A stretch of 64,000 nt of DNA from Gracilibacillus orientalis (GTDB lineage Bacteria; Bacillota; Bacilli; Bacillales; Amphibacillaceae), in NCBI RefSeq assembly GCF_900114645.1, contig NZ_FOTR01000002.1, positions 124,001-188,000 on the forward strand, written 5' to 3'. Of this stretch, positions 1-8,287 are shown in pieces (within the stretch, counting starts at the first letter, position 1; every line of letters begins with the position of its first letter). The notes below the pieces were generated by a model that was given only the letters and a program-made list of their open reading frames with translations, did not search any database and was not told the DNA's origin. Position numbers and translations under genes: made by a program.

Positions 1-780
1 TGCCTGAATCCGATCTGTTAAATGTTGAATATCAATATATCCTAATTTCGCAAAAATTTCTTGATGCCTCTGATGTGTCGGATCAAAGCACCGGAAAAAA
101 TAGGCGATTTCTTCGTAAGCACTATTTTGGATATCCATATTCCATGCTCTTTCATAATCTGATAGAAACGGATAAACTGCATATAAATGTGTGACTGTTG
201 GCTCTAGTGCTGCACAAGCAGTGGCTAATGCCCCTCCTTGTGATTGTCCATAAACACCGATACGGTTTTCGTCAACATCTTCTAGCGATTGTAAGATTCT
301 AACGGTTTGTACGGTATCAAGAAATACTTGCCGATAATACAGAAGATCAGGATTATCATCTAACCCTCTAATAATATGCCCTTTTAATGTTGGACCTTTT
401 GTTTGGAGTGAATCTTCTGATAAACCACCCTGTCCCCGGCAATCTAATGCCATAACCGTGATTCCTTGAGCTGCAAAAGCAAGTTTATCAAGCCAGTCGC
501 CACTATCCACTGAGTAACCGTGAAAAATAGCGATTGCTTGACCAGTTGGATTTTTAGGCTTAACCAATTTAGCGTGAACCCGTGCTCCACCAACCCCTGT
601 AAAATATAAATGATAGCAGTTTGCAAAATGAGGCGTGATATCCGCTTCCTCTAAGTCGTATGCTAATGAATAATGTTCTAATTCTTCTAAAGCTCGTTTC
701 CAATAATCATCAAAATCATCAGGTTTCGGATTGGTGCCATAATAGTTTTCTAACTTCTTGAGCGGCATATCTACGTGCAT
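1..780 (-). CDS. Acetyl esterase of the CE7 family (acetylxylan esterase / cephalosporin C deacetylase), 3' end cut by the window
   Basis: The 260 codons inside the window encode an alpha/beta hydrolase with the CE7 hallmarks: an RGQGG oxyanion-side motif near residues 115-119 and the nucleophile elbow GQSQGG with Ser180. CE7 enzymes remove acetyl groups from xylo- and other oligosaccharides and from cephalosporin C, in the cytoplasm. Family members are about 320 residues, so some 60 C-terminal residues carrying the catalytic Asp and His lie beyond position 1. The ATG at 778-780 has a G-rich ribosome binding site just upstream. Next to mannan glycosidases, deacetylation of acetylated mannooligosaccharides is the likely job (inference). 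No signal peptide is visible. Confidence 0.9.
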   Translation of the reverse strand, partial: MHVDMPLKKLENYYGTNPKPDDFDDYWKRALEELEHYSLAYDLEEADITPHFANCYHLYFTGVGGARVHAKLVKPKNPTGQAIAIFHGYSVDSGDWLDKLAFAAQGITVMALDCRGQGGLSEDSLQTKGPTLKGHIIRGLDDNPDLLYYRQVFLDTVQTVRILQSLEDVDENRIGVYGQSQGGALATACAALEPTVTHLYAVYPFLSDYERAWNMDIQNSAYEEIAYFFRCFDPTHQRHQEIFAKLGYIDIQHLTDRIQA

Positions 781-1228
781 ATGTGTGTCCCCCCCTTTTT
801 CTAACCGAGAATTTCCCCGACCTCTTGGATTTCCTCATCTGTAACTGTTTTCATATTTTTAATCTTTCGAATACCTATTAACGATAGAGAAACCGGTTTC
901 CTTTTTGACAAATAAGTAATGGTCAAATAAATGGCTTCTATTGTCTGCTCTTACTTTTTATTGCTGCACTTTAGCAATTCGATCAGGTTAAATTTATAAG
1001 GCGTTTTTTTACCAACATTACTTTATAAACCCAAAGATATCGCCGGCAGTATCAAACCACAACCATTTCTTGATTTGTTATGTATAACCCAATCGTCCGT
1101 CTGATTTTAGGGATACCGATTTCATTATATCATATAAGTAAGTTAATTATTATATAATTAGCTAAATATTGCAATCGTTTTTTTAAGACTTTTGAATATT
1201 TCTAGTTATTTTAGATTAAAAATAATAT
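781..1228. other. Intergenic region upstream of the CE7 gene
   Basis: No gene is visible here. The region should hold the promoter of the CE7 gene. A perfect 12-bp palindrome GAAACCGGTTTC lies at 889-900, about 110 bp upstream of the CE7 start, and has the central CG typical of LacI-family operators. A weak cre-like stretch (11 of 14 positions) lies at about 1169-1182. The rest is AT-rich without recognisable structure. Confidence 0.5.
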
Positions 1229-1274
1229 AAAAACTCCCCCTTTGGAGTACATTTGTATGTTTTGTACTCCAAAG
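1229..1274 (-). terminator. Rho-independent terminator after the SGNH esterase gene
   Basis: Perfect 11-bp arms CTTTGGAGTAC (1240-1250) and GTACTCCAAAG (1264-1274) flank a 13-nt loop. Read on the minus strand the stem is followed by GGGGGAG and then TTTTT. It lies about 30 bp past the stop of the minus-strand gene at 1303-1908. Confidence 0.75.
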
Positions 1275-1302
1275 CTGAACTACTTATCCCTTATCGGTCA
1301 CG

Positions 1303-1908
1303 TTATTCTACCGCTTCTATCCATGTCTTTGCCATCAGTGTGTTTCCTGCACTGTTCATATGAACACCGTCTGTTGTTAGTGGATATCCACTGTTTTTTT
1401 CTAAATAACGGACGAAAGCCTCGTGTGTAGGTACTAATACTGCCTTGTATTCATTAGCTAGACTTTGAACTACCTCTACATATTTCTTAAGAAGTTGATT
1501 TCCTTTTGCATTTTCATCCTCTTCAATAACTGTTGGTTCCATTAATACTAATTGACATGATTTTACCTGCTCTAACAAATGGCGATAGGTTGCCTCAAAC
1601 GCTTCCGGTGAAACCTGTTCTATTTCAGGCTGATCTAATTGACGCCAAACATCATTTATACCAATTGATACTGAAACAACGTCAGGCGCCAGATCGATAA
1701 CATCTTGTTCCCAACGTTCTTTCAAATTGATAATTCGGTCACCACCAACACCCCGATTAAAAATTTCATGTTTTTTCTCAGGTGCTATTACACGTAAATA
1801 ATCATGAAGAAGTCGTACATAACCTGTTCCTATTCCTTCTTGATCCTCGTACCTTCCCCATTCTGTTATACTGTCGCCGATAAAAACAATGCGCTTTCCT
1901 ATATCCAT
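1303..1908 (-). CDS. SGNH/GDSL-family acetyl esterase
   Basis: A 201-residue cytoplasmic SGNH hydrolase. The four family blocks are visible: GDSIT (Ser13) in block I, GVGG in block II, GIND in block III and DGVHMN (Asp180, His183) in block V, giving a complete Ser-Asp-His triad. Length and spacing resemble the Geobacillus Axe2-type acetylxylan esterases and the YesT/YesY rhamnogalacturonan acetylesterases. It starts 11 bp after the GH113 gene in the same operon, so it probably removes acetyl groups from mannooligosaccharides; it and the CE7 enzyme may act on different positions (inference). Confidence 0.88.
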   Translation of the reverse strand: MDIGKRIVFIGDSITEWGRYEDQEGIGTGYVRLLHDYLRVIAPEKKHEIFNRGVGGDRIINLKERWEQDVIDLAPDVVSVSIGINDVWRQLDQPEIEQVSPEAFEATYRHLLEQVKSCQLVLMEPTVIEEDENAKGNQLLKKYVEVVQSLANEYKAVLVPTHEAFVRYLEKNSGYPLTTDGVHMNSAGNTLMAKTWIEAVE

Positions 1909-1919
1909 CGCAATTCTCC

Positions 1920-2903
1920 TTATGGTTTACTAATGAGAGTTTTTTCTTTATTGTACCATTGTCTGACAATCTGCTCCGCTTTTTTACCGTAGATATCAAA
2001 ATCGAGATCTTTTTTGGCCTCTTCTATAGGATACAATTCAGTTTTCCAATCCCACCAGAAGAAGCCCGCGAACCACGGTTTATCCCAAAATACTTGAAAC
2101 ACAGACTCATAAAAATTTGCCTGTTCATCCTCATTAAAAGGTAAATGTGTATGTTCAAAGTCCCAAGGCATGGTGGCACAACCTATTGCACTTCGACAGC
2201 CAATTTCCATGAAAATGATCTGTTTGTTGTATTGTTGAGAAAGCTTTTCTAACTTAATACTTATTTGTTCCCACTTTTTCACCATATTTTCTACCGAATC
2301 ACCTGGCGCTTTTGCTACTGGATAATAAGCACTTGTACCGATAAAATCAACTGCGTCAAACCATTCCACACCTTCTTCTTTACCGTGATTCGCATTATAA
2401 ATGATAGGTCCTTGATATAGGCGACGGACCTGTTCGATGACAAGTCGCCATCTATCCACTTGAAATTCAGTATTAATCATTTCACATCCAATACAGAACA
2501 TTTCACATTCAAGCTCGTCTGCTAATTCAGCATAGTGTAATAAGAAATTAGTATAGGACTCGAACCATTTTTCCCAGTCATTCTCTGCTTCCACAGGAAA
2601 ACCAATGCGTGCTCTCCATATCCCGTCACGACAATTCACAACAGGTTTTAAACAAACTTTTAACCCTAATGATTTGGCCTGTTTAACAGCAAAAATAATG
2701 TCACGATCTGTCATGGTGTGCCCATAATCAAAATGAATATCTGTTGAGTGATAGGTATCTTGTAAGGCGAAAAACGACAAGGCGATCCATTCACTTCCTG
2801 TATCTTTTAATTTTTTTAATGAATCAACCGCTGCTTCTGTTTGATAAGCCCCTCTTTCCGTATTCCAGCCATAAGTCATACCTTTTACGAAAATTTCCTG
2901 CAT
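1920..2903 (-). CDS. GH113 family beta-mannanase-like glycosidase (first paralogue)
   Basis: A 327-residue TIM-barrel glycosidase of family GH113, which hydrolyses beta-1,4-mannosidic bonds with retention. The acid/base Glu sits in IGCEM (Glu141) and the nucleophile in FMEIGC (Glu233), matching the pair in the paralogue at 5447-6376. No signal peptide, so it acts on imported oligosaccharides. The ATG at 2901-2903 is chosen because GAGG stands 9 nt upstream and the start then lines up with the paralogue; an ATG at 2910-2912 and a TTG at 2916-2918 overlap the ribosome binding site. It follows the beta-mannosidase gene almost without a gap, so translation is probably coupled. The two paralogues differ by roughly ten inserted residues between the catalytic glutamates. 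Confidence 0.88.
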   Translation of the reverse strand: MQEIFVKGMTYGWNTERGAYQTEAAVDSLKKLKDTGSEWIALSFFALQDTYHSTDIHFDYGHTMTDRDIIFAVKQAKSLGLKVCLKPVVNCRDGIWRARIGFPVEAENDWEKWFESYTNFLLHYAELADELECEMFCIGCEMINTEFQVDRWRLVIEQVRRLYQGPIIYNANHGKEEGVEWFDAVDFIGTSAYYPVAKAPGDSVENMVKKWEQISIKLEKLSQQYNKQIIFMEIGCRSAIGCATMPWDFEHTHLPFNEDEQANFYESVFQVFWDKPWFAGFFWWDWKTELYPIEEAKKDLDFDIYGKKAEQIVRQWYNKEKTLISKP

Positions 2904-2914
2904 GTTACTCATCC

Positions 2915-5368
2915 TCAATGTGTAATATGATAAACACTTCTTATATTTAATGTTTTTTCTAAATCAGCCTTTGTAAGAGACTGTGTTAGGTTGTTTTTAT
3001 CTATTGTTACTATCTTTGGCTCATTCGCTGATAAATCAAAGAAATTGTCTGATAACACGACGTCTTGTTCTAATTGAAGTTCCACGTATTTTGTGTAGGA
3101 AGTCGCGCTTACGCTTATTAAGAATTGTTCGTCACTTTCAGCGACTGTGACACGCAATTGTGGATTCAAAAATTCAAAATGTTTTGTTTTGGCAAAAATA
3201 ACCGTCGTACTGCTATAGACTTGCCCATCGATATAGAGAGTCGCTTCTAAATACGTTTGGTACTTCGTTTCATTATTAATTAGATCTGCAAAATCTAAAT
3301 ACTGGCAGGATTTCGCTGACAAAGCATCTACATCGATATCCAATCGATCTTCCCGAATGATGTTAGACTGGTTATCACGCAATTTCCATTCAATCCGGCC
3401 ATTAATTGCTTCTAAATGATCATTAGTAACATATATGGAGGCATCTTTTTCTCCCTCTTCTATAGATAAAAGGATAGGATCATAGAATTTTTTGGTGTAA
3501 TAGTGTAGTGCCTTCCAACGACCGTAATAGTCCAAACTTGACCACGAAGCTACCGGCCAGCAATCATTTAATTGCCAGTAAAGTGATCCCATACATCTGC
3601 CTAAATTCCGTCTCCAATGCTCAACACCATATTTAATCGCTTCCGCTTGTAACAGCTGTGAAGTATAAAGTAGTGCATCAAAGTTTTTCGGATAAAGGAA
3701 GTTCTCAGAGAGATAGTAAAGGATCATACCATTGGCATCATCATTTTTTTGGTGTTTCTCCATTACCCGCGAAAAAATATTGCGATCTTCCGGTTTAGTA
3801 AAACTTTCAATGGTCTTCATCGATGGGAATGACTGAAAACCAAATTCAGAACAAAAACGGAAATAATAGTTACGATAGTCGGTAAATGGTTTTTGACCGT
3901 GCCATACTTCCCAATAATGAACATCTCCAATATTAGGATCACGTGGTGCATCAAAGCCCCCACCTGATGATGGTGATGAAGACCAATAAAATGTCTGCGG
4001 ATCATATTCGGCAACAATTTCAGGTAATATAATTTCGAACAATTTAATATAATCTCGGCGCCAATCAGCCTTCTTTGGCCATCCCCAATGCTCCATCGCT
4101 TCCTCTACTTCATTATTTCCGCACCAGATACCAAGACTAGCATGATAACGAATCCGTTTAATTTGATCGATTGCTTCTTGACGTACATTTTGTTCAAACT
4201 GATCTGTTAAACGATAGACACTGCACGCATACATAAAATCTTGCCAAACCACAATACCGTATTGATCACACAAATCATAAAAGTAATCTTCCGGGTAGTG
4301 TCCACCACCCCAGACACGAATCATATTAAAATGGGCGGCAACGGAATCTTGAATAAGGCGCTCCGTTCGCTCTTTTGACGTTCTTGGTAACAGGTTATCT
4401 TCAGGAATATAGTTAGCACCTTTCATAAAGATCGGATAACCATTAACAATAAATTCGAATGATTTTCCCCACTCATCCGCTTCATGCTTCACTTCAATAG
4501 TTCTTAGTCCGATTCTTTTAATCAGACTATCGATTTGTTCTCCATCTTTCTTGAGTAAAACTTCCACCGTATAAAGAGACTGTTCTCCATATCCGGCAGG
4601 CCACCATCGTTGCGGATTTTCAATCTCAAATAAAACCTGTTCTGTTTGTTGTTGATGAACAATCTCATGACTGACAGTATGGCCATCCGGATCTTTCAAC
4701 AATATCGTTGTTTCATTTTTGTCAACTTCATTTTCTACTGTTACATCCACCATTACCTGTACTTGATTGCTCTCATGAATTTGGCGGATATGAATATCTT
4801 CTAATCGATTGTCATTCCACGCTTTCAATTCAACATCACGCCATAAACCTAAATCAGGGATTTTCGGACCCCAATCCCAGCCATACATACTGTGTGCTTT
4901 ACGTACATGCTGATAACCATCAACTGCATGATGAACGCCAGCTAACCGATCATTTGCTTGTTTTTCCTCAATGTATTTTAGTGGAGAGAATAACATTACC
5001 TGAATCACATTTTCTCCTTCTACTAAAAATGGTTTCACGTTCCATTCGTAGATACGGTGCATATTTTCTGTTGTCGCTAACCTATGACCATTTAATGAAA
5101 TCTCCGAAATGGTATCAATACCATGGAAAGTAATTGTGATCTCTTCATGTGTCAGTAATGTCTGATCGACTTCAAATGTTTTATAGAAAAGATAATCTTT
5201 TTTTGCAACTTCTAATGCCTGATCTTCATTATCCCGGTAAAATGGGTCATCTATTTCTTTCGCATCTAATAAAGCATTCATCACAGACGCAGGCAATTTG
5301 ACATCAAATTCTTTTTTTGTCTGTAAATCTTTCATTGTCCAACTGTCGTTAAAATTAACCTTTAGCAT
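2915..5368 (-). CDS. GH2 beta-mannosidase
   Basis: An 817-residue glycoside hydrolase family 2 protein that releases mannose from the non-reducing end of beta-mannosides. The order is sugar-binding and immunoglobulin-like domains (about residues 1-295), the TIM barrel (about 300-620), then C-terminal beta domains. The acid/base is in WCGNNE (Glu420) and the nucleophile in FCSEFG (Glu508). HYPEDYFYDLCDQYGI upstream of these is typical of beta-mannosidases rather than beta-galactosidases or glucuronidases. The ATG at 5366-5368 has GGGGTG about 6 nt upstream; an ATG at 5378-5380 is next to an AGG and is less likely. Intracellular, between the two GH113 genes. Confidence 0.93.
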   Translation of the reverse strand: MLKVNFNDSWTMKDLQTKKEFDVKLPASVMNALLDAKEIDDPFYRDNEDQALEVAKKDYLFYKTFEVDQTLLTHEEITITFHGIDTISEISLNGHRLATTENMHRIYEWNVKPFLVEGENVIQVMLFSPLKYIEEKQANDRLAGVHHAVDGYQHVRKAHSMYGWDWGPKIPDLGLWRDVELKAWNDNRLEDIHIRQIHESNQVQVMVDVTVENEVDKNETTILLKDPDGHTVSHEIVHQQQTEQVLFEIENPQRWWPAGYGEQSLYTVEVLLKKDGEQIDSLIKRIGLRTIEVKHEADEWGKSFEFIVNGYPIFMKGANYIPEDNLLPRTSKERTERLIQDSVAAHFNMIRVWGGGHYPEDYFYDLCDQYGIVVWQDFMYACSVYRLTDQFEQNVRQEAIDQIKRIRYHASLGIWCGNNEVEEAMEHWGWPKKADWRRDYIKLFEIILPEIVAEYDPQTFYWSSSPSSGGGFDAPRDPNIGDVHYWEVWHGQKPFTDYRNYYFRFCSEFGFQSFPSMKTIESFTKPEDRNIFSRVMEKHQKNDDANGMILYYLSENFLYPKNFDALLYTSQLLQAEAIKYGVEHWRRNLGRCMGSLYWQLNDCWPVASWSSLDYYGRWKALHYYTKKFYDPILLSIEEGEKDASIYVTNDHLEAINGRIEWKLRDNQSNIIREDRLDIDVDALSAKSCQYLDFADLINNETKYQTYLEATLYIDGQVYSSTTVIFAKTKHFEFLNPQLRVTVAESDEQFLISVSATSYTKYVELQLEQDVVLSDNFFDLSANEPKIVTIDKNNLTQSLTKADLEKTLNIRSVYHITH

Positions 5369-5446
5369 AATACACCCCATCCTAGTTAGAATCTTATATA
5401 GGAGAAGCCGTACTATCTGTTAACAGACAGAACGACTTCCCTTGTT

Positions 5447-6376
5447 TCACCTTGATTGATAGAAATCTTTTATCACCTTTTCCGCAGTTTTTCCAAATAC
5501 GGCATAATCAGAGTCTTGATCTGCTTTAGATTCTGGATATAGGATTGCTTTCCAATCCCAAAGTCCAAAGCCTCTTACCCATTCACGCTTTGCTGTTTTT
5601 TCAAACATATCCTGATAGAATGCTTTTTGTTCCTCTTGATTAATAGCTCCATCGAGTCCCCAGTCATTTGGAATCTGTGCAGAACCTGTTCTGCTCGGAC
5701 AACCAGCTTCCGCAAAGAAAAATGCTTTATTAAAAGGTTTGATAATCTTTTCAATTCTATCTAATTGATTATCCCAGTCCCCTAAGGGGTAATAGCCACT
5801 GGAAGAAATAACGTCTACTTCATCCCACCAAGCTACATTCGCTTCCTGGTATTTATCCGTGTTATACGTGAGTAAACCAGTATATACTTCACGGACATCT
5901 TTCACTAACTTACGCCATTCTTTGTCACGACGTTCTGTTTGCACCATTTCGCAGCCAACAATAAACATTTCAGCCTCTGTTTCTTCTGCTATTTTGGCAT
6001 AGTGTAATTGATAATCTGTATAACTTTTAAACCAATCTTTCCATTTCGGTTCACATGGTACGTCAATATCAAAGAAATTGATATGTGCGCGCCAAATCCC
6101 ATCAGCAGGGTTGACAGTAGGTTTGATCATCACCTTTAAATCTAAGCTTCGCGCATAAGCAATCATTTCTTTTAATTCGTCATCCGTTACCATATGTTCT
6201 CCTTGATAGCTAACATCTGTAGAAAAAGCTGTTTCTTGTGTCGCAGCTAAAGCAAAAATAACATAATTACTTGCTGTTCTTTCTTTCATTAATTGTAAAG
6301 ATTCTTTTGCTTCTGGTTTGGTGAAATCTCCACGCTTAGCTCCCCAGCCAAACGTGAATCCCTTAATATACTCCAT
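5447..6376 (-). CDS. GH113 family beta-mannanase-like glycosidase (second paralogue)
   Basis: A 309-residue GH113 protein with acid/base Glu143 (VGCEM) and nucleophile Glu223 (FAEAGC). The 80-residue spacing equals that of the founding family member from Alicyclobacillus (151 and 231 there, from memory). GGAGG stands upstream of the ATG. No signal peptide. It starts 11 bp after the permease gene of the importer, in the same operon. Having two diverged GH113 enzymes in one operon suggests different chain lengths or different tolerance of galactosyl or acetyl side groups (inference). Confidence 0.9.
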   Translation of the reverse strand: MEYIKGFTFGWGAKRGDFTKPEAKESLQLMKERTASNYVIFALAATQETAFSTDVSYQGEHMVTDDELKEMIAYARSLDLKVMIKPTVNPADGIWRAHINFFDIDVPCEPKWKDWFKSYTDYQLHYAKIAEETEAEMFIVGCEMVQTERRDKEWRKLVKDVREVYTGLLTYNTDKYQEANVAWWDEVDVISSSGYYPLGDWDNQLDRIEKIIKPFNKAFFFAEAGCPSRTGSAQIPNDWGLDGAINQEEQKAFYQDMFEKTAKREWVRGFGLWDWKAILYPESKADQDSDYAVFGKTAEKVIKDFYQSR

Positions 6377-6387
6377 AATTACCTCCG

Positions 6388-7218
6388 TTATTTTACTGAT
6401 CCTGATGTTAAGCCATTATAAATATGTTTTTGCAAGGAAATAAATCCAATAAACGTTGGAATAATGGCAAGCATGATCCCAGCACAGATAACTTCCCATT
6501 CTGATCCATAAGGCCCTTGGAATTTAAACAGTGCTGTTGAAATAACATGCAACTCGGTTTTCGGCATGTATAAGAATGGTGTATAGAAATCGTTATAAAC
6601 GAAAATACCTCTTACAATGATTACCGTAACTATTGCTGGTTTTAATAATGGTAAAATAATTTTCGTATAAATCGTAAAATACGATGCACCATCCAACATG
6701 GCTGATTCGTCCAATGAAACCGAGATCGAGTTCATAAATTGCAGAAAAATATAGATGGCGATTATATCCGTACCTAAGTAAAGCACAATCGCCGCCCACA
6801 TCGTATTAAATAAACCAAGTGAATTTACGATTTGGAAGGTTGCTACTTGTGTTGTTACCCCAGGTATTAACGTTGCAAGTAAGAATGCACCCAAAATTAA
6901 TTTACTGCCTCTAAACTTGAAACGATTCAAAACAAAGGCAACCATAGAACCAATTAATGTCGTCCCAATGATGGAAATAACCAATATAATGATGGTATTT
7001 TTAAAACCGTTTAACATGTTCCCTTCCACAAAGGCACGTTTAAAGTTATCAAAATTAGTCCAGTCACTCGGAGGGGTTAGTGGACCTGTTGTTGTATATT
7101 CTGTACCTGTCTTAAAAGAGGCAAAAAATACAACTAGAATGGGCAAAAGAGCAACCATTACTCCTAAAATTAATGATCCATACTTTAAAATGCTTCCTGC
7201 TGCATATTTCGTTTTCAT
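6388..7218 (-). CDS. CUT1 sugar ABC importer, inner-membrane permease (MalG/GanQ type)
   Basis: A 276-residue permease with about six membrane segments and the cytoplasmic ATPase-docking loop (DESAMLDGASYFTIYTKIIL at about residues 190-209). Members of this family carry oligosaccharides together with a MalF-type partner and a binding lipoprotein. The ATG at 7216-7218 is chosen because GGAGGAGG precedes it by 6 nt; this ribosome binding site is built from the last codons of the upstream permease gene, whose TAA ends one base before the ATG. No ATPase gene is nearby. Confidence 0.92.
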   Translation of the reverse strand: MKTKYAAGSILKYGSLILGVMVALLPILVVFFASFKTGTEYTTTGPLTPPSDWTNFDNFKRAFVEGNMLNGFKNTIIILVISIIGTTLIGSMVAFVLNRFKFRGSKLILGAFLLATLIPGVTTQVATFQIVNSLGLFNTMWAAIVLYLGTDIIAIYIFLQFMNSISVSLDESAMLDGASYFTIYTKIILPLLKPAIVTVIIVRGIFVYNDFYTPFLYMPKTELHVISTALFKFQGPYGSEWEVICAGIMLAIIPTFIGFISLQKHIYNGLTSGSVK

Positions 7219-7219
7219 T

Positions 7220-8092
7220 TTAATCCTCCTCCGAAAAGAATCGTTTTTGTAGGACCGTAACAATAATAACGATAAACAAGAGAATAACTGCCATCGCTGA
7301 TGCTAGACCAATCTTTCCATATTTAAATGCTGTGTCTACTGTTTGAATAACAAATGTCGCACTTCCATTTGCCCCACCAGTCATGATATATGGAATTTCA
7401 AAAGCACTTAACGCACCACTAATGGCTAACACGAGATTTAAAGAAATAATGATACGGATACTCGGCATAATAATATAAAGGAATTGTTGCCAACGGTTCG
7501 CACCATCAATTTCAGCAGCTTCATAGATTTCCCCAGAAATAGATGAGATTGCACCTAAGAAAATAATGAAGTTAAAGCCCATGTATCGCCAAATCGATGT
7601 ACCAGCTAAGGAAATGTTGATAATATCCGGATTACCGAGCCAATGCATCGTAAAATCACCAAGACCAATCATTTGCATCACTGTGTCCAATGCACCATCT
7701 GGTCGGAAGAAAAATAAAAACATAAAACCGATTGCTACCCCATTAAGTAGATAGGGAAAGAAAATAACACCTTTAAAAAAGTTTTTGTATCGAACTTTAA
7801 AGCTTAAAATCGTTGCAAAGTATAATGCAATTCCCATTTGTAGGAATGTTGCAAAGAAATAGTACAAACTGACCCCAAATACTCGGAAGTACTCTGGATC
7901 GGTAAATATAGTAATATAATTTTCCAAGCCTACAAATTCTTTTTCACTGTAGCCGTTCCAGTCTGTAAAACTATACCAAAACATATTAGCAACAGGTAAA
8001 AAGGAGAATGTAGCAAGTAATGTAAGTGGCACAATTAAAAAGGCTACAATAATAATGATTCGTTGTGTTCGATATGAAAATTTGGAAAACAT
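7220..8092 (-). CDS. CUT1 sugar ABC importer, inner-membrane permease (MalF/GanP type)
   Basis: A 290-residue permease with a short cytoplasmic N-terminus, about six membrane segments and the EAA loop (EAAEIDGANRWQQFLYIIMP). It pairs with the MalG-type permease downstream. The ATG at 8090-8092 is preceded by AGGAGGTG about 10 nt upstream, and translation from here removes 19 residues of unlikely N-terminal sequence. It is separated from the binding-protein gene by a 195-bp gap that contains a hairpin at 8247-8277. Confidence 0.92.
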   Translation of the reverse strand: MFSKFSYRTQRIIIIVAFLIVPLTLLATFSFLPVANMFWYSFTDWNGYSEKEFVGLENYITIFTDPEYFRVFGVSLYYFFATFLQMGIALYFATILSFKVRYKNFFKGVIFFPYLLNGVAIGFMFLFFFRPDGALDTVMQMIGLGDFTMHWLGNPDIINISLAGTSIWRYMGFNFIIFLGAISSISGEIYEAAEIDGANRWQQFLYIIMPSIRIIISLNLVLAISGALSAFEIPYIMTGGANGSATFVIQTVDTAFKYGKIGLASAMAVILLFIVIIVTVLQKRFFSEED

Positions 8093-8246
8093 TTGATTGT
8101 CGCACCTCCTGGTAAAAACTAAATGAAACTGGAAGAGATCTACTTCCAATATTTCATTTAATTTTCACTTTTCTCTCTATCAATCTATTATTCATAAAGA
8201 AACTTCCTACTTTATGGCAATAAAAATAGATTCAGTGTGAAAAGGA

Positions 8247-8277
8247 ACACTATTCACCACTATTGGATGAATAGTGT
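8247..8277 (-). terminator. Intercistronic hairpin between binding-protein and permease genes
   Basis: Perfect 10-bp arms ACACTATTCA (8247-8256) and TGAATAGTGT (8268-8277) with an 11-nt loop, 10 bp after the lipoprotein stop. On the minus strand it is followed by TTCCTTTT, a poor U tract. A leaky terminator or 3'-stabilising stem at this position would give more binding protein than permease, as is common in sugar importer operons (inference). Confidence 0.6.
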
Positions 8278-8287
8278 ACACTTCACA

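Noticed and set aside
4708-5133. 141-codon open frame opposite the beta-mannosidase gene
   Set aside because: Shadow of the GH2 gene; His/Leu-rich artefact without start signals.
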